NCBI GenBank assembly: GCA_045598065.1
Contig: JAZLLJ010000085.1
Location: 9,952-73,951, forward strand
DNA length: 64,000 bases
Direction of reading: 5' to 3'
DNA from: RGIG426 sp045598065
GTDB taxonomy: Bacteria > Bacillota > Clostridia > Oscillospirales > Acutalibacteraceae
In this document: one piece after another, positions 1-9,014 of the stretch
Layout: every line of letters begins with the position of its first letter
How positions within the stretch are numbered: the stretch's first letter is position 1
The notes under the pieces: generated by a model
Database searches by the model: none
Seen by the model: the letters and a program-made list of their open reading frames with translations, nothing else
What the model was told of the DNA's origin: nothing
Program-made: the position numbers and the translations under genes

Positions 1-1633
1 AGCAGTGGTCGGAAATACGCTCGAAATCGGTCAACAGGTCAGACAGCACAAATCCGAGTTGCAACGTGCATTTGCCTGCTTGCAAGCGGCGGATATGGCG
101 CAATTTCGCCTCGTCAATCAAGCCGTCAATCACCTGTTCCAGCGGCTCGATTTTTTGGGCGAGTTCGGTGTCGTTCTTCACAAACGACTCTACCGCCAAT
201 CCCACAATCTCGCGGATAGCCTCGGAAAGCACAGCAACATCCTGCTTGGCTTCGGCGGTAAACGATTCTTCTTTGTCAAACAATTCCGTCGCCACGCCGA
301 GCACGTTGATCGCGTGGTCGCCGATACGCTCAAAGTCACCGATGGAGTGGAGAAGACGGGACACCTCGCGGCTGTCGCGACCGGACAAGGCCTTCGCAGA
401 CACTTTCACAAGATAGGTGCCGAGGCGGTCTTCGCGCAGGTCCACTTCCTCTTCCACAGCGTTGATATCGTCCACGCCGCCGGCATCGTAGGTTTTAAGC
501 ATATCCATCGAGGCAAACAGGTTGTCCCTGGCGGCAATCGCCATATCCACCGTCATGCTGCGGCATTGCTGTACCGCAACGGTGGGCGTATTGAGCAAAC
601 GCTCGTCCAAAAGGAACTCCTCGTTTTTGGCCTCTTTGTCCGGCACGATTTTTTCCGCCAGCTTCACCAGTTGCTTGCTGAACGGCATCAAAAGCACGGT
701 GTTTAAGAGGTTAAACACCGTATGCACCAACGCGATGGTCACTTCGTTCATCATCGCGTTGGTAAGTCCAAAGTGGAACAGCGAATCCAACCCGAAGTAG
801 CCAAACAGGAAGATGATCGCGCCCACGATTTTAATGGAAACGTGGACCACCGCCACACGCTTGCCGTCTTTCCCCACGCCGAAACAGGAGAGAATGGCGG
901 TCATACACGTACCGATGTTCATACCGAGGATGAGCGGGAACGCCACAAAGAACGGCAACTCCACACCGACGCTGACAACCGCCAACAACATACCGAGTGC
1001 GGCGGCGGAACTTTGGATAATACCGGTAAACAACGTCGCCACCAAAAACGCGCCCGCGATTACGACAAACGACGGCGTTTGCATCGTGCTGATTAAATCT
1101 TTAAATCCCGGTTGGTCGGTCAGCGGCTTCATGGAATCGCTCATCGCCATCATACCGTACATCAAAACGGCAAAACCAACGAGGATAACGCCGATATCTT
1201 TTTGCTTTTGTTTCTTACACGCCATCATCATCAACACACCGGCAAGTGCCACCAGCGGCGTAAACGTAGACGGTTTAAGAAGCAACACAAAGAAGTTGCT
1301 GTCGCCGTCAATGCCGAGCAACGTCAAAATCCACACCGTGAGCGTGGTGCCGATGTCCGCGCCGAAAATCACGCCAACCGTTTGGAACAATTCCATCACG
1401 CCGGAGTTGACAAGGCCAACCAGCATCACCGTCACTGCGGACGATGACTGCACCGCCACGGTGATACCGGCGCCGAGCAACAGCCCTTTAAACGGGTTGG
1501 ACGTGGCTTTGCGCAAGCCTTTGGTGAGTTTTCCTCCCGACCGTTTTTCGAGCGAGTTGGACATCACGTTCATGCCGTACAAGAACAGGGCAAGACCGCC
1601 GAACAGCTCGAAAATCGAAAGCAATACTTTCAT
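1..1633 (-). CDS. Na/Pi cotransporter family protein with PhoU-like domain (partial)
   Basis: This is a sodium-dependent phosphate transporter of the NptA/YjbB type in the cell membrane. Reading the minus strand from ATG at 1633 (after an AAAGGAGGAAAG ribosome-binding site) gives about 544 residues before the window edge cuts the gene; no stop codon is seen, so the C-terminus is missing. The N-terminal half has two copies of the Na/Pi repeat: the first carries a QSSSA motif (VAVQSSSAVTVMLVG), the second IIQSSAAALGML. From about residue 340 it becomes a soluble helical region resembling PhoU (LHSIGDFERIGDHA, repeated near the cut end as LLTDFERISDHC). The family exports or imports phosphate; direction cannot be told here. 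It follows the LTA-synthase-like gene by 41 bases and may be co-transcribed with it. Confidence 0.93.
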   Translation of the reverse strand, partial: MKVLLSIFELFGGLALFLYGMNVMSNSLEKRSGGKLTKGLRKATSNPFKGLLLGAGITVAVQSSSAVTVMLVGLVNSGVMELFQTVGVIFGADIGTTLTVWILTLLGIDGDSNFFVLLLKPSTFTPLVALAGVLMMMACKKQKQKDIGVILVGFAVLMYGMMAMSDSMKPLTDQPGFKDLISTMQTPSFVVIAGAFLVATLFTGIIQSSAAALGMLLAVVSVGVELPFFVAFPLILGMNIGTCMTAILSCFGVGKDGKRVAVVHVSIKIVGAIIFLFGYFGLDSLFHFGLTNAMMNEVTIALVHTVFNLLNTVLLMPFSKQLVKLAEKIVPDKEAKNEEFLLDERLLNTPTVAVQQCRSMTVDMAIAARDNLFASMDMLKTYDAGGVDDINAVEEEVDLREDRLGTYLVKVSAKALSGRDSREVSRLLHSIGDFERIGDHAINVLGVATELFDKEESFTAEAKQDVAVLSEAIREIVGLAVESFVKNDTELAQKIEPLEQVIDGLIDEAKLRHIRRLQAGKCTLQLGFVLSDLLTDFERISDHC

Positions 1634-1674
1634 TTTCTTTCCTCCTTTTTACAACAGGGGGTTATGGGTTTCCT

Positions 1675-3765
1675 TTACGGATGGTTTTGTGTGGGACCGA
1701 AAAGTTTTCCGTAATAATCTTTATCCAGAATCAATGTCGACACGGTGAATTTTTTAGACACCACGGCGTTGACACTATCCACGTAGCCATCCGGCACGGT
1801 CACGCCCTCGTTCGGGGTGAATTTGCCCGTAACGGAATTATACCGCCCGACATCGGAAATCCACGAGCGGTTGACGAACACCACAAGGCCCGGCGAATCG
1901 GACAAAATATCCGAGCCGATAAGCAGACGGGAGTCGTATTCCTCGCCCATCAGGTTGAGCACGGTGGGCAAAATATCCACCGCATAGCAGGGCTTTTCAA
2001 TCTCCACGTGCGTGAAGGTGGGGTTGTAAATCATCAAGGTGTTGTGATACAGTTCGAAATTCTTGTCGTAGCCATTGCCCAGCATTTCGTTGAGCGAGTT
2101 TTCCGAAAGTGCATAGGGATAATGGTCAGCGGCCAAAACGATGAGTGTGTCGTCCAATTTTCCTGCTTCTTCCAGACGTTTAAGAAGCAGTTCCATCGCG
2201 CGGTCCAACTCAATTTCCGCCGCCAGATAGCCTTTTACTTCGTCGGAATACGGCAAATCCTTGACCAAGTCTTTGTTTTTTGTGGCCATCGAACTGCCGC
2301 CGAACGTGTGCGGTGCGTGGCCACTGATGGTCAGATAGTAGATAGAGAACGGATCGTCCGAGTTAAGGTAATCCGCGGTGGTCGCGTCAATCATTTCCAC
2401 GTCCGAGTTGGGCCAGGTATCGTGCGGCAGTTCCAATCCGGAGTTGACGGCAATCCATTTATCGTATCCCAAATTAAAGTGAGACTCGTTGCGGTCATAG
2501 TAATCGTAGGTGCCGTTGTGGTAAGCGATGGTCTTATACCCTGCCCGTTTCGCCACGTTGCCGAGAGTGAAATAGAGGTTGTTTGACCGTGCACGCCACA
2601 GACTCCACACACCGGATTTCGGAATGGTGCCCAAAAGGTTGACGTACTCGCCGTCCAACGTAGACACGCCCCACACCGGCGTATAGTAATTTTTGAATTC
2701 CAAGCCGTCGTGCGCCATTTTATACAGCGTAGGCGTTAAATCCTTGTCCACCGCAAACGAGTAGAACGACTCGGCGGTAATCATAATCACGTTTTTGCCT
2801 TTGAACAACCCGGTGTACAGGTTGGTTTTCGAGGGATTCAGCGAGCCGAAATATTCGTGAAGCATCTTCACGTCGGCATCGCTCTCGTTTTTGGCAAGCG
2901 CATCAAAATCCAAATCCATCACTTGCTCTTTCGGCTCAAAAACCGGCTCGCTCGGTTGCTCTTCATCGCCGGTTCCCGTGGGTTTAGTGACTACGCCGCC
3001 GGAAGGAATCACCGGCGAATTTGAGGCAGACGAAAGCGTCGGGATGTTGGTGTCTCCCTCGGTAACGTCGGCGGCTTTGCTGCCGAAAATTTGGTATTTG
3101 ATATCCAGCCGCATCGCGTTGATTGCGCCGAACTGTTGGATGGCAGCATCGTCGTTAAACACGTTCCAATACAAGTTCCACGGCGACATATCTCCTCGCG
3201 GCAACAGGGCGATTACCAGAACAAAAACACCGTAAAGCGCCGCGCCGGCCGCCGCAAGAAAGCCGGTTTCCCGTTTTTCGGCGGGATTGTGTTTCATTAT
3301 ACGCCAGGCAAAAATACACCACAGCACAAACGGCGCCGCCTGTAAGAGAAGAAATCCCGATCGACTGAAAATATTGTCCCACATAACGTCTTTATAGTCG
3401 CCGAAACCCTGCGTTTTCAAAACACGGACGGATTCCAACGTAAAAAACTCGCCGAAGATTTTATAGTATACCGTGTGCACCATACAAACAATCGAGCCCA
3501 GTCCCAGGATGCCCGTCAGCACGCCGAAGCGCCATTTTTTCGGCAGGAACAACGACAACGCGTAAATCACGGTATAAATGGAAACGATTAAAAGCGGCAT
3601 CACCAGCAGTCCGATTTTGAAAAACGGTCGCGTCTCGCCGGAAAAAGAAACGCGTAACCACATTTCCTGCCACACGGGAACAGCCATAAACCACAAGCCG
3701 AGGAGCAGGGTTTCACGCCGGATTCCACAAAACGATTTTTCGGTTTTTTCGGCGTTGTTTGCCAT
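1675..3765 (-). CDS. LTA synthase family membrane sulfatase
   Basis: This is a membrane-anchored enzyme of the lipoteichoic acid synthase (LtaS)/phosphoglycerol transferase family, which transfers glycerol phosphate to cell-surface polymers on the outer face of the membrane. The 696-residue protein has about five hydrophobic segments in residues 20-190, a low-complexity Ser/Pro/Thr/Glu linker (about 235-285), and an extracellular sulfatase domain from about 320. NVIMITAESF (metal-binding Glu332) and GVSTLDGEY (Thr369, aligned with the catalytic Thr of LtaS) are visible, as is the C-terminal AADHYPY metal motif. The open frame extends upstream, but MANNAEK at 3765 follows an AAAGGAAAG site; an in-frame GTG three codons earlier is the alternative. 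Specificity (type I or IV LTA, or another polymer) is not resolved. Confidence 0.88.
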   Translation of the reverse strand: MANNAEKTEKSFCGIRRETLLLGLWFMAVPVWQEMWLRVSFSGETRPFFKIGLLVMPLLIVSIYTVIYALSLFLPKKWRFGVLTGILGLGSIVCMVHTVYYKIFGEFFTLESVRVLKTQGFGDYKDVMWDNIFSRSGFLLLQAAPFVLWCIFAWRIMKHNPAEKRETGFLAAAGAALYGVFVLVIALLPRGDMSPWNLYWNVFNDDAAIQQFGAINAMRLDIKYQIFGSKAADVTEGDTNIPTLSSASNSPVIPSGGVVTKPTGTGDEEQPSEPVFEPKEQVMDLDFDALAKNESDADVKMLHEYFGSLNPSKTNLYTGLFKGKNVIMITAESFYSFAVDKDLTPTLYKMAHDGLEFKNYYTPVWGVSTLDGEYVNLLGTIPKSGVWSLWRARSNNLYFTLGNVAKRAGYKTIAYHNGTYDYYDRNESHFNLGYDKWIAVNSGLELPHDTWPNSDVEMIDATTADYLNSDDPFSIYYLTISGHAPHTFGGSSMATKNKDLVKDLPYSDEVKGYLAAEIELDRAMELLLKRLEEAGKLDDTLIVLAADHYPYALSENSLNEMLGNGYDKNFELYHNTLMIYNPTFTHVEIEKPCYAVDILPTVLNLMGEEYDSRLLIGSDILSDSPGLVVFVNRSWISDVGRYNSVTGKFTPNEGVTVPDGYVDSVNAVVSKKFTVSTLILDKDYYGKLFGPTQNHP

Positions 3766-3837
3766 TTGATACACCGTCTTTCCTTTTTTCGATAAAAAAT
3801 CCGAAATTAAAATCAGTATACAATATAATAATAAAAA

Positions 3838-3886
3838 AAACAACCCCTAATTTGTATGTTTTTGCACACAAATCCGGGGTTTGTCG
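3838..3886 (-). terminator. Intrinsic terminator of the chromate transporter pair
   Basis: On the minus strand an AACCCC...GGGGTT stem with an inner ATTTGT/ACAAAT pairing is followed by a run of eight T. It lies directly after the second ChrA gene. Confidence 0.75.
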
Positions 3887-3900
3887 AAAATTTTTTCTTC

Positions 3901-4467
3901 TTAAAAACTGTATAGCACCGCGCCCAACAATGCCGAACACCCAATCAACGGAATAGCCGGCATCTTTTTTTGTTTCCGTTTTTTCCAAAACCACATCGCC
4001 GCAAGCAACAACGCGGCAATCAACAGCGCTTTCCAGTCGGGTGCAAAACGAACAACCGAGCCGGAAAACACAAGTGTTTGCGCCGAAAGCCACACACCGG
4101 CGGACAAAATCATTCCGAGCGCGGCAGGGCGAATACCCGAAAGCGCCGCCGACAGTCCGCGACTTTTTTGGAACCGGGCAAACACCGTGCCGAGAAGCAA
4201 CATAATACAAAACGCCGGTAAAATCACGCCGAGTGTCGCCACAAGCGCGCCGAAAAAACCACCTTGCGTACTGCCGATAAACGTAGCCATATTTACCGCC
4301 AGCACACCCGGCGTCGATTCGCATACGCCGATAAATTGCATAAAGAATTCATCGGTCATCCAGCCGTTTTGGATGACCATATCCCGCATCGGCGCGATCA
4401 TGGCATAACCGCCGCCGAACGACAATGCACCGATTTTAAGAAATTCCCAAAACAGTTTCAGATACAT
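3901..4467 (-). CDS. Chromate transporter (CHR) family protein, second of a pair
   Basis: This is a 188-residue, single-CHR-domain membrane protein. Short CHR proteins work as heteropairs (ChrA1/ChrA2) thought to export chromate or another oxyanion. The family signature is at the N-terminus: FGGGYAMIAP and ESTPGVLAVNMATFIG (compare ESTPGPVAINSATYLG in its partner). About five to six hydrophobic segments follow, and the C-terminus is a short tail. Its start codon overlaps the stop of the upstream partner by one base (TAATG on the minus strand), so translation is probably coupled. Chromate itself is an assumption from the family name; the natural substrate in an anaerobe may be different. Confidence 0.88.
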   Translation of the reverse strand: MYLKLFWEFLKIGALSFGGGYAMIAPMRDMVIQNGWMTDEFFMQFIGVCESTPGVLAVNMATFIGSTQGGFFGALVATLGVILPAFCIMLLLGTVFARFQKSRGLSAALSGIRPAALGMILSAGVWLSAQTLVFSGSVVRFAPDWKALLIAALLLAAMWFWKKRKQKKMPAIPLIGCSALLGAVLYSF

Positions 4468-5045
4468 TACGGCTCACCCTCCTTTTCGGAGGATTTTTGC
4501 ACCGCAAGCGTCACCAAGCCTGCCGCCGCGCCGATGAGAATACACCACAGTGACGAGAAATTCCACGCGAACACGTTGATACAAAGCAGTCCCACGGTCA
4601 CTGCGCCTGCAAAAATCAACGGCATAGGTTTTTTGGGGAGTCCTTTCAAAAGCGACCATCCGGCGCGCAAAATAAGCAACCCCACCGCTACTTGGATGCC
4701 GCGAAACGCGGCTTTGACCACGGCGATTTTAAGAAACGCATCAAACACAAGCGAGATGAGGAACAAAATCACAAACGACGGAAGTACCACGCCGCTCGTC
4801 GCGGCACAGGCGCCTCTCCACCCACGCAAACGGCAACCGAGATAGGTCGCGCTGTTGATGGCCACCGGTCCGGGTGTAGATTCTGCGAGCGCCACCATAT
4901 CGAGGAGTTCCTCTTTGGTCATCCAGCCGCGCTTGCCCACACATTCTTCTTCAATCAGCGACAGCATCGCGTAACCGCCGCCGAACGTAAACAAGCCGAT
5001 TTTGAAAAAAGTGAAAAACAGCGTTTTCATCCGAACGTTCTCCAT
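4467..5045 (-). CDS. Chromate transporter (CHR) family protein, first of a pair
   Basis: This is the first gene of the split CHR pair, 192 residues, with the conserved N-terminal FTFGGGYAML and AESTPGPVAINSATYLG motifs and several transmembrane segments. The start at 5045 has a clear GAAAGGAGG site seven to eight bases upstream. The two half-size proteins are divergent in sequence, as expected for antiparallel partners in the membrane. A TTGTAA-17-TACAAT promoter is present just upstream at 5068-5096, so the pair forms its own two-gene unit ending at the terminator near 3838. Confidence 0.88.
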   Translation of the reverse strand: MENVRMKTLFFTFFKIGLFTFGGGYAMLSLIEEECVGKRGWMTKEELLDMVALAESTPGPVAINSATYLGCRLRGWRGACAATSGVVLPSFVILFLISLVFDAFLKIAVVKAAFRGIQVAVGLLILRAGWSLLKGLPKKPMPLIFAGAVTVGLLCINVFAWNFSSLWCILIGAAAGLVTLAVQKSSEKEGEP

Positions 5046-5067
5046 GCCGTCGCCTCCTTTCGCAAGT

Positions 5068-5096
5068 ATTGTACCACGGCAAAACGGAAATTACAA
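5068..5096 (-). promoter_or_regulatory. Sigma-A type promoter for the chrA pair
   Basis: Minus strand TTGTAA (5091-5096), 17-base spacer, TACAAT (5068-5073). It sits between the upstream gene's terminator and the first ChrA start. Confidence 0.6.
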
Positions 5097-5100
5097 GAAA

Positions 5101-5130
5101 AAACGGAGCAAGGTTTCCCTTGCTCCGTTT
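5101..5130 (-). terminator. Intrinsic terminator of the dockerin phosphoesterase
   Basis: A 13-bp stem (AAACGGAGCAAGG / CCTTGCTCCGTTT) with a four-base loop is followed on the minus strand by TTTTTTC. It lies 15 bases after the phosphoesterase stop codon. Confidence 0.85.
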
Positions 5131-5144
5131 TGGGGGTGGTTCGT

Positions 5145-7253
5145 TTATTCCGCGTCTTTAACGATACCCCACGCGCCGTCTTCGTAGGTGTAGACGTTCT
5201 GGCCGGCAAAATAATTCTGGTGCACGGTCAGTTTGTTGCCCTCAATGGTGATGTTCGCCCACGAGGAGGCTTTGCCTGCACCGTACGCATAGCAGTAAGC
5301 GCTGTCCACTTCGGTGCCGGACGGGGCTTTGCCGTCTTTACCGCCGGTGGCGGAGGTCATAAACAGCACACCCTGCGGATTTTGATAATAGGAAATGCCG
5401 TCTTCTTCCACCGTCGCGGAATCGCTGAGGATGGTGCCCTCGCCGTCAATCGGGTGCGAGCGCAGGAACACGTGCTCGTGCGCCTGCATTACGAGGTCCA
5501 CGCCGCTCTCGTTGAACACACCGATCAATTGCTCAAAGCTCGGCGACTGCTCCGATGCGCGCACGCTGATGAGCGGACGGTGAAGCTGGACGATCTTCCA
5601 CGTTTTGTTAGTTGTCGCCAAGTCTTTTTTCAGCCATTCGAGCTGCACGTCGTCGATAATGCCGTCACTCGATTTCATCGAATCGGTGTTCAGAACCACA
5701 AAATGGGCATCGCCGTAATCGTAAGAGTAGAAGAAGCCGTAGTTAAGCACCGTGTTCACGTCCTGCGGATAGTCCACACAGAAGTGTTTCGTAATCTCGT
5801 AGCTCAAATACTCGCTGTACGCCGCATCGTGGTTGCCGGTGACCGGCATCATCACGTTGTTCATAAGGAACTGTTTGTTGCCGTTCAGCACGTTGCGCCA
5901 CTGGTGCAGATACTGACCGTATTGCACGATGTCGCCGCCGTCCACGATAAACGCAGCGTTCGGATCGTCCTTAAACGCGCCGGTCAAGGCGTTTTGCAGA
6001 TACAGATACTGGGTGGTCTCACGAGAGGTGGATACCTGCGTGTCGCTCGTATAGATGAACGAGAACGCATCCACGGTTTCCGGACGGGTGGTAAAGCGGC
6101 CGACCTCGCTCCACACGCCGATGGACGGATCGCCCACGCGATAGGCATACGCGGTATCAAACGCCAAGTCCGCCATCACCGCTTGATGACTGTAATCGGG
6201 GAGATTGTCCTCGAAGTTACCGTATTCAAAGGTATTTTCCACCGGATCGTACGGCATCGAACGGGACAGATATTTGGTGGTGGTGGCTTTCACGGTAGTT
6301 GCTTTGGAAAAATCGGGCGTTTCGCCGGCGGCACACGCCACAAACTGCACCACGGGATTTTCGCACTCTTTATAGGTGTGCCACGTCACTGCGTGGTCCA
6401 CCGAGTCCGCACCGAAGAAAGTGAGAGTAATCTGGTCGGGAACAAGATCCAAATCCGTCACCGGATCCACGTCCGGATCGGTAATCACCGTTTCTTTCGG
6501 ATCGGGAAGCGTCGCCATATCCGCGAGGAATTTGCGAAGAAGCAGCACGTCTTTCATGTTGACGTCGCCGTCTTTGGTCACGTCGGCAGCCTCTTCCACC
6601 AGTTCAACGTCCATACCGGCCAGGTATTTGCGAAGAAGCAGCACGTCTTTCATGTTGACCGTGCCGTCACCGTTGGCATCGCCGTAGTACAGCGTTTCAA
6701 TCCGCGTGGTGCCGGTGGACGGCTCGGAAGTCGGCTCGGTGGTCGGTTCGGTCGCACTGCTCGCGTTACGGAACACGCTGACTTTGATATACGACCAGTT
6801 AATGGTGTGGCCGTAATCACCGTGGTCGGCAACGTACAGCTGGCCTTCGATGCCGAAAAGTTGTTGCCGGATTTGGGTGACAACGGTGGATTCGGTGGTC
6901 GTAAACACACCGGATGCCGTGCCGTGGTATTCTTCCCACGAGTTGTTTTCGGCAATATACAGTTCTGCTTCGCCCATATCCACCGAAGCGGTAACCGTCA
7001 CTTCGTAATACTCGCCGGCATCGGGATCAATGGCGCCGTTCGCATCCACGTCATCCTTGATGGCGGCAATTTGCTTGAAATACGCATCGGTTTTGTCGGT
7101 CTTGACCGTCTTGCTTCCGGCTTTGCTGTTCTCATACAGCACCGTTTCGACCAGTCCGTCGTCCGCCGTCGCCGGCATAAGCGCCAACGCGCCGCCGAAC
7201 ACCATCGACAACACAAGCACGAGCGACAAAAGGGTGTTGATACTCTTCTTCAT
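5145..7253 (-). CDS. Secreted metallophosphoesterase with type I dockerin
   Basis: This is a secreted calcineurin-like phosphoesterase of the purple-acid-phosphatase type, 702 residues. A signal peptide spans about 1-29, followed by an unassigned domain (30-165) and a Thr/Glu/Pro linker. A dockerin module (187-250) carries two calcium-loop repeats, GDANGDGTVNMKDVLLLRK and TKDGDVNMKDVLLLRK. A fibronectin-like PAP N-terminal domain (270-390) and the catalytic domain (395-640) follow. Metal ligands are visible as SDTQ (403), GGD (439-441), GNHD (473-476), H558 and AHEH (591-594). The dockerin implies docking to a cohesin-bearing scaffold or cell-surface protein; none is encoded in this window. 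Substrate unknown; phosphate scavenging from extracellular phosphoesters is plausible. Confidence 0.9.
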   Translation of the reverse strand: MKKSINTLLSLVLVLSMVFGGALALMPATADDGLVETVLYENSKAGSKTVKTDKTDAYFKQIAAIKDDVDANGAIDPDAGEYYEVTVTASVDMGEAELYIAENNSWEEYHGTASGVFTTTESTVVTQIRQQLFGIEGQLYVADHGDYGHTINWSYIKVSVFRNASSATEPTTEPTSEPSTGTTRIETLYYGDANGDGTVNMKDVLLLRKYLAGMDVELVEEAADVTKDGDVNMKDVLLLRKFLADMATLPDPKETVITDPDVDPVTDLDLVPDQITLTFFGADSVDHAVTWHTYKECENPVVQFVACAAGETPDFSKATTVKATTTKYLSRSMPYDPVENTFEYGNFEDNLPDYSHQAVMADLAFDTAYAYRVGDPSIGVWSEVGRFTTRPETVDAFSFIYTSDTQVSTSRETTQYLYLQNALTGAFKDDPNAAFIVDGGDIVQYGQYLHQWRNVLNGNKQFLMNNVMMPVTGNHDAAYSEYLSYEITKHFCVDYPQDVNTVLNYGFFYSYDYGDAHFVVLNTDSMKSSDGIIDDVQLEWLKKDLATTNKTWKIVQLHRPLISVRASEQSPSFEQLIGVFNESGVDLVMQAHEHVFLRSHPIDGEGTILSDSATVEEDGISYYQNPQGVLFMTSATGGKDGKAPSGTEVDSAYCYAYGAGKASSWANITIEGNKLTVHQNYFAGQNVYTYEDGAWGIVKDAE

Positions 7254-7301
7254 CTTGCTCTTCCTTTCTGTTTTTAAGCCGCTGTGCGGCTTTTTCCAAC
7301 C

Positions 7302-8276
7302 TTACAACAGGGTTTTGCGCAATTCCTCGCCGGATTTTGCGCTCAAATAGGCCGGCGGAATGTCGAGGACGGTCACACAACCGGTTTTGCCCTCGCTGTG
7401 AAGCCGCACCACCGCGCGCGCCACCGAAACGAGCACACTGGACGTAAATTCCGGGTTGGAGTCCAGTTTCAGTGAGAATTCCACCACGTGTTTGTTGCCG
7501 CCGGCGGTCCTGCCGCTGCGAATCACCGAACCGCCGTGAGGAATACCGGCGTGGTCGCGTTTCAGTTCTTCCATCGAGATAAAATTCACCGTCGTATCGT
7601 AGTCGGCGAAGTAGTTGGGCATCTCTTTGATTTCGCGCTCAATTCGAGCAAGGTCCGCGCCTTCTTCTGCCACCACGTAGCACTCACGGGTGTGTTTTTG
7701 ACGGGTGGAAAGCGTCGGATTTTCTCCTGCGCGCACCGCCGCCACGGCGCTTTCGACCGGAACGGTGTACTGCCGCGCATCCAGCACGCCGTCAATACGG
7801 CGAATGGCATCCGAGTGGCCTTGGCTTACGCCGCGCCCCCAAAACGTATAGTCCGCGCCGTCCGGCAAGATGGCGCCGCCGTAGGCTCTCGCCAGCGAAA
7901 ACAGACCGGGATCCCAGCCCACCGAAATGGCGCCGAGCGTGCCGGCTTTTTTTGCAGCTTCGTCCACCGCGGCGAAGTGCGCCGGGATATTGGCGTGGGT
8001 ATCAAAACTGTCCACCACGCAAAAATCCGCGGCAAGCGCAGGGGTTTGTTTCGGCAGGTCAGTCGCACTGCCGCCGCACACAATCATTACGTCGATATCG
8101 TTTTTGTGCGCCGTCACGTCGGCAAGCGCGAACACCGGCGCACCGGTCACGGTTTTGACCGTAGACGGATCGCGACGGGTGAACACGCCGACGAGCGACA
8201 TATCCGGATTTTGGCTCACGGCGTATTCCACGCCGCGGCCTAAGTTGCCGTAACCGGCAATGGCAAGTCGAATCAT
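7302..8276 (-). CDS. ddh: meso-Diaminopimelate D-dehydrogenase
   Basis: This NADPH-dependent enzyme makes meso-diaminopimelate from tetrahydrodipicolinate and ammonia in one step, feeding lysine and peptidoglycan synthesis. The protein is 324 residues, the normal size. A Rossmann motif starts at the N-terminus (IAGYGNLGRG), and the family signatures CGGSATDLPKQ, DSFDTH and SVGWDPGLFSL are present. The open frame begins at 8291, but the GGAGG site lies inside that extension, so ATG at 8276 (eight bases after GGAGG) is chosen. Its promoter overlaps the terminator of the upstream gene. The function is well supported by motif content. Confidence 0.93.
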   Translation of the reverse strand: MIRLAIAGYGNLGRGVEYAVSQNPDMSLVGVFTRRDPSTVKTVTGAPVFALADVTAHKNDIDVMIVCGGSATDLPKQTPALAADFCVVDSFDTHANIPAHFAAVDEAAKKAGTLGAISVGWDPGLFSLARAYGGAILPDGADYTFWGRGVSQGHSDAIRRIDGVLDARQYTVPVESAVAAVRAGENPTLSTRQKHTRECYVVAEEGADLARIEREIKEMPNYFADYDTTVNFISMEELKRDHAGIPHGGSVIRSGRTAGGNKHVVEFSLKLDSNPEFTSSVLVSVARAVVRLHSEGKTGCVTVLDIPPAYLSAKSGEELRKTLL

Positions 8277-8297
8277 AGTTGATGCCTCCAAACAAAA

Positions 8298-8333
8298 AAG
8301 ACTTTACGCCCTTATTATATAGCGTAAAGTCTT
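8298..8333 (-). terminator. Intrinsic terminator of the histidine phosphatase gene, overlapping the ddh promoter
   Basis: A 12-bp stem (AAGACTTTACGC / GCGTAAAGTCTT) with a 12-base loop is followed on the minus strand by TTTTTTG. The -10 box of the ddh promoter is in the loop. Confidence 0.85.
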
Positions 8334-8342
8334 CTTTTTCAA
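8314..8342 (-). promoter_or_regulatory. ddh promoter inside the terminator hairpin
   Basis: Minus strand TTGAAA (8337-8342), 17-base spacer, TATAAT (8314-8319). Half of the terminator stem forms the spacer. Confidence 0.65.
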
Positions 8343-8350
8343 GAAAAATT

Positions 8351-8980
8351 TCAGTTTTTCTGTTCCTCTTTTTCCCACGGGATAGCGCAAAGCGCTTCTG
8401 CGACCGGTTCGCGCATCCACAGTTCCGGAGTAATACGAAGAGCGAAGCCGCAGCCGCTGTCGGCCGCCCACTCGCGCATTTCCATTCGCGGCAGACCATA
8501 GGCCGCCAAAATCATCATCTGCACACCGCCGGGCAAACACAACACGTTTTCCGTTTCGCCGCTTTTGAGAATCTCTTTCACCAGCGCCTCAAAGCCTTGC
8601 ATCACGCGCGTTTGGAACGCCGTTGCCGTCTCACCGTTCGGAATTTCGTTCGTCTCGCCGGTAGCCCATCGACGGAACGCTTCGTCCGAACGAAGCTGTG
8701 CGGCGCTTTTTCCCTCAAAATCGCCGAAATCGCACTCCGAAAGGCCGGGCGCATCGATCACCTCACAGCCGGAATACAGCACTTCCAGCGTCTGGCGGCA
8801 ACGGATTTGGGGCGCGGCATAAAATTTCCGCGCGGACGGATAGTCAAAAGTTTCCCGCATCTGCAAAAGATGGGAAAGACCGCTCGGAGACAAGGGCAAA
8901 TCTTGTTTCCCGATATACAAGCCCTTGTCGTTTGCCTCGGTCATTCCGTGGCGAATCAGATAAATTTTATAAGTTTTCAC
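8351..8980 (-). CDS. Histidine phosphatase family protein (phosphoglycerate-mutase-like)
   Basis: This is a 209-residue cytoplasmic phosphatase of the histidine phosphatase superfamily. The catalytic RHG motif is in IYLIRHGMTEAND near residue 10, and the second catalytic block appears as ENVLCLPGGVQMM, where the usual histidine of the VxHGG motif is not obvious (the sequence has LPGG). The middle carries ECDFGDFEGKSAAQL, typical of the CobC/GpmB group. The family includes cobalamin-phosphate phosphatases, PhoE and housecleaning enzymes, so the substrate cannot be assigned. The apparent change of the second active-site His (H to P) deserves attention, because it could reduce or change activity. 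Confidence 0.8.
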   Translation of the reverse strand: MKTYKIYLIRHGMTEANDKGLYIGKQDLPLSPSGLSHLLQMRETFDYPSARKFYAAPQIRCRQTLEVLYSGCEVIDAPGLSECDFGDFEGKSAAQLRSDEAFRRWATGETNEIPNGETATAFQTRVMQGFEALVKEILKSGETENVLCLPGGVQMMILAAYGLPRMEMREWAADSGCGFALRITPELWMREPVAEALCAIPWEKEEQKN

Positions 8981-9014
8981 AAAAATCGCCTGCCCTTTTT
9001 TACATTTCTCACAA

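Noticed and set aside
4692..7277. An 861-codon open frame on the plus strand
   Set aside because: It is antisense to the phosphoesterase and ChrA genes, is rich in His/Arg/Gly as shadow frames are, and has no ribosome-binding site or domain.
7270..7295. Hairpin AAGCCGC/GCGGCTT as a terminator
   Set aside because: The T-run is on the plus strand where no gene ends, and on the minus strand it sits just before a start codon without a T-run.
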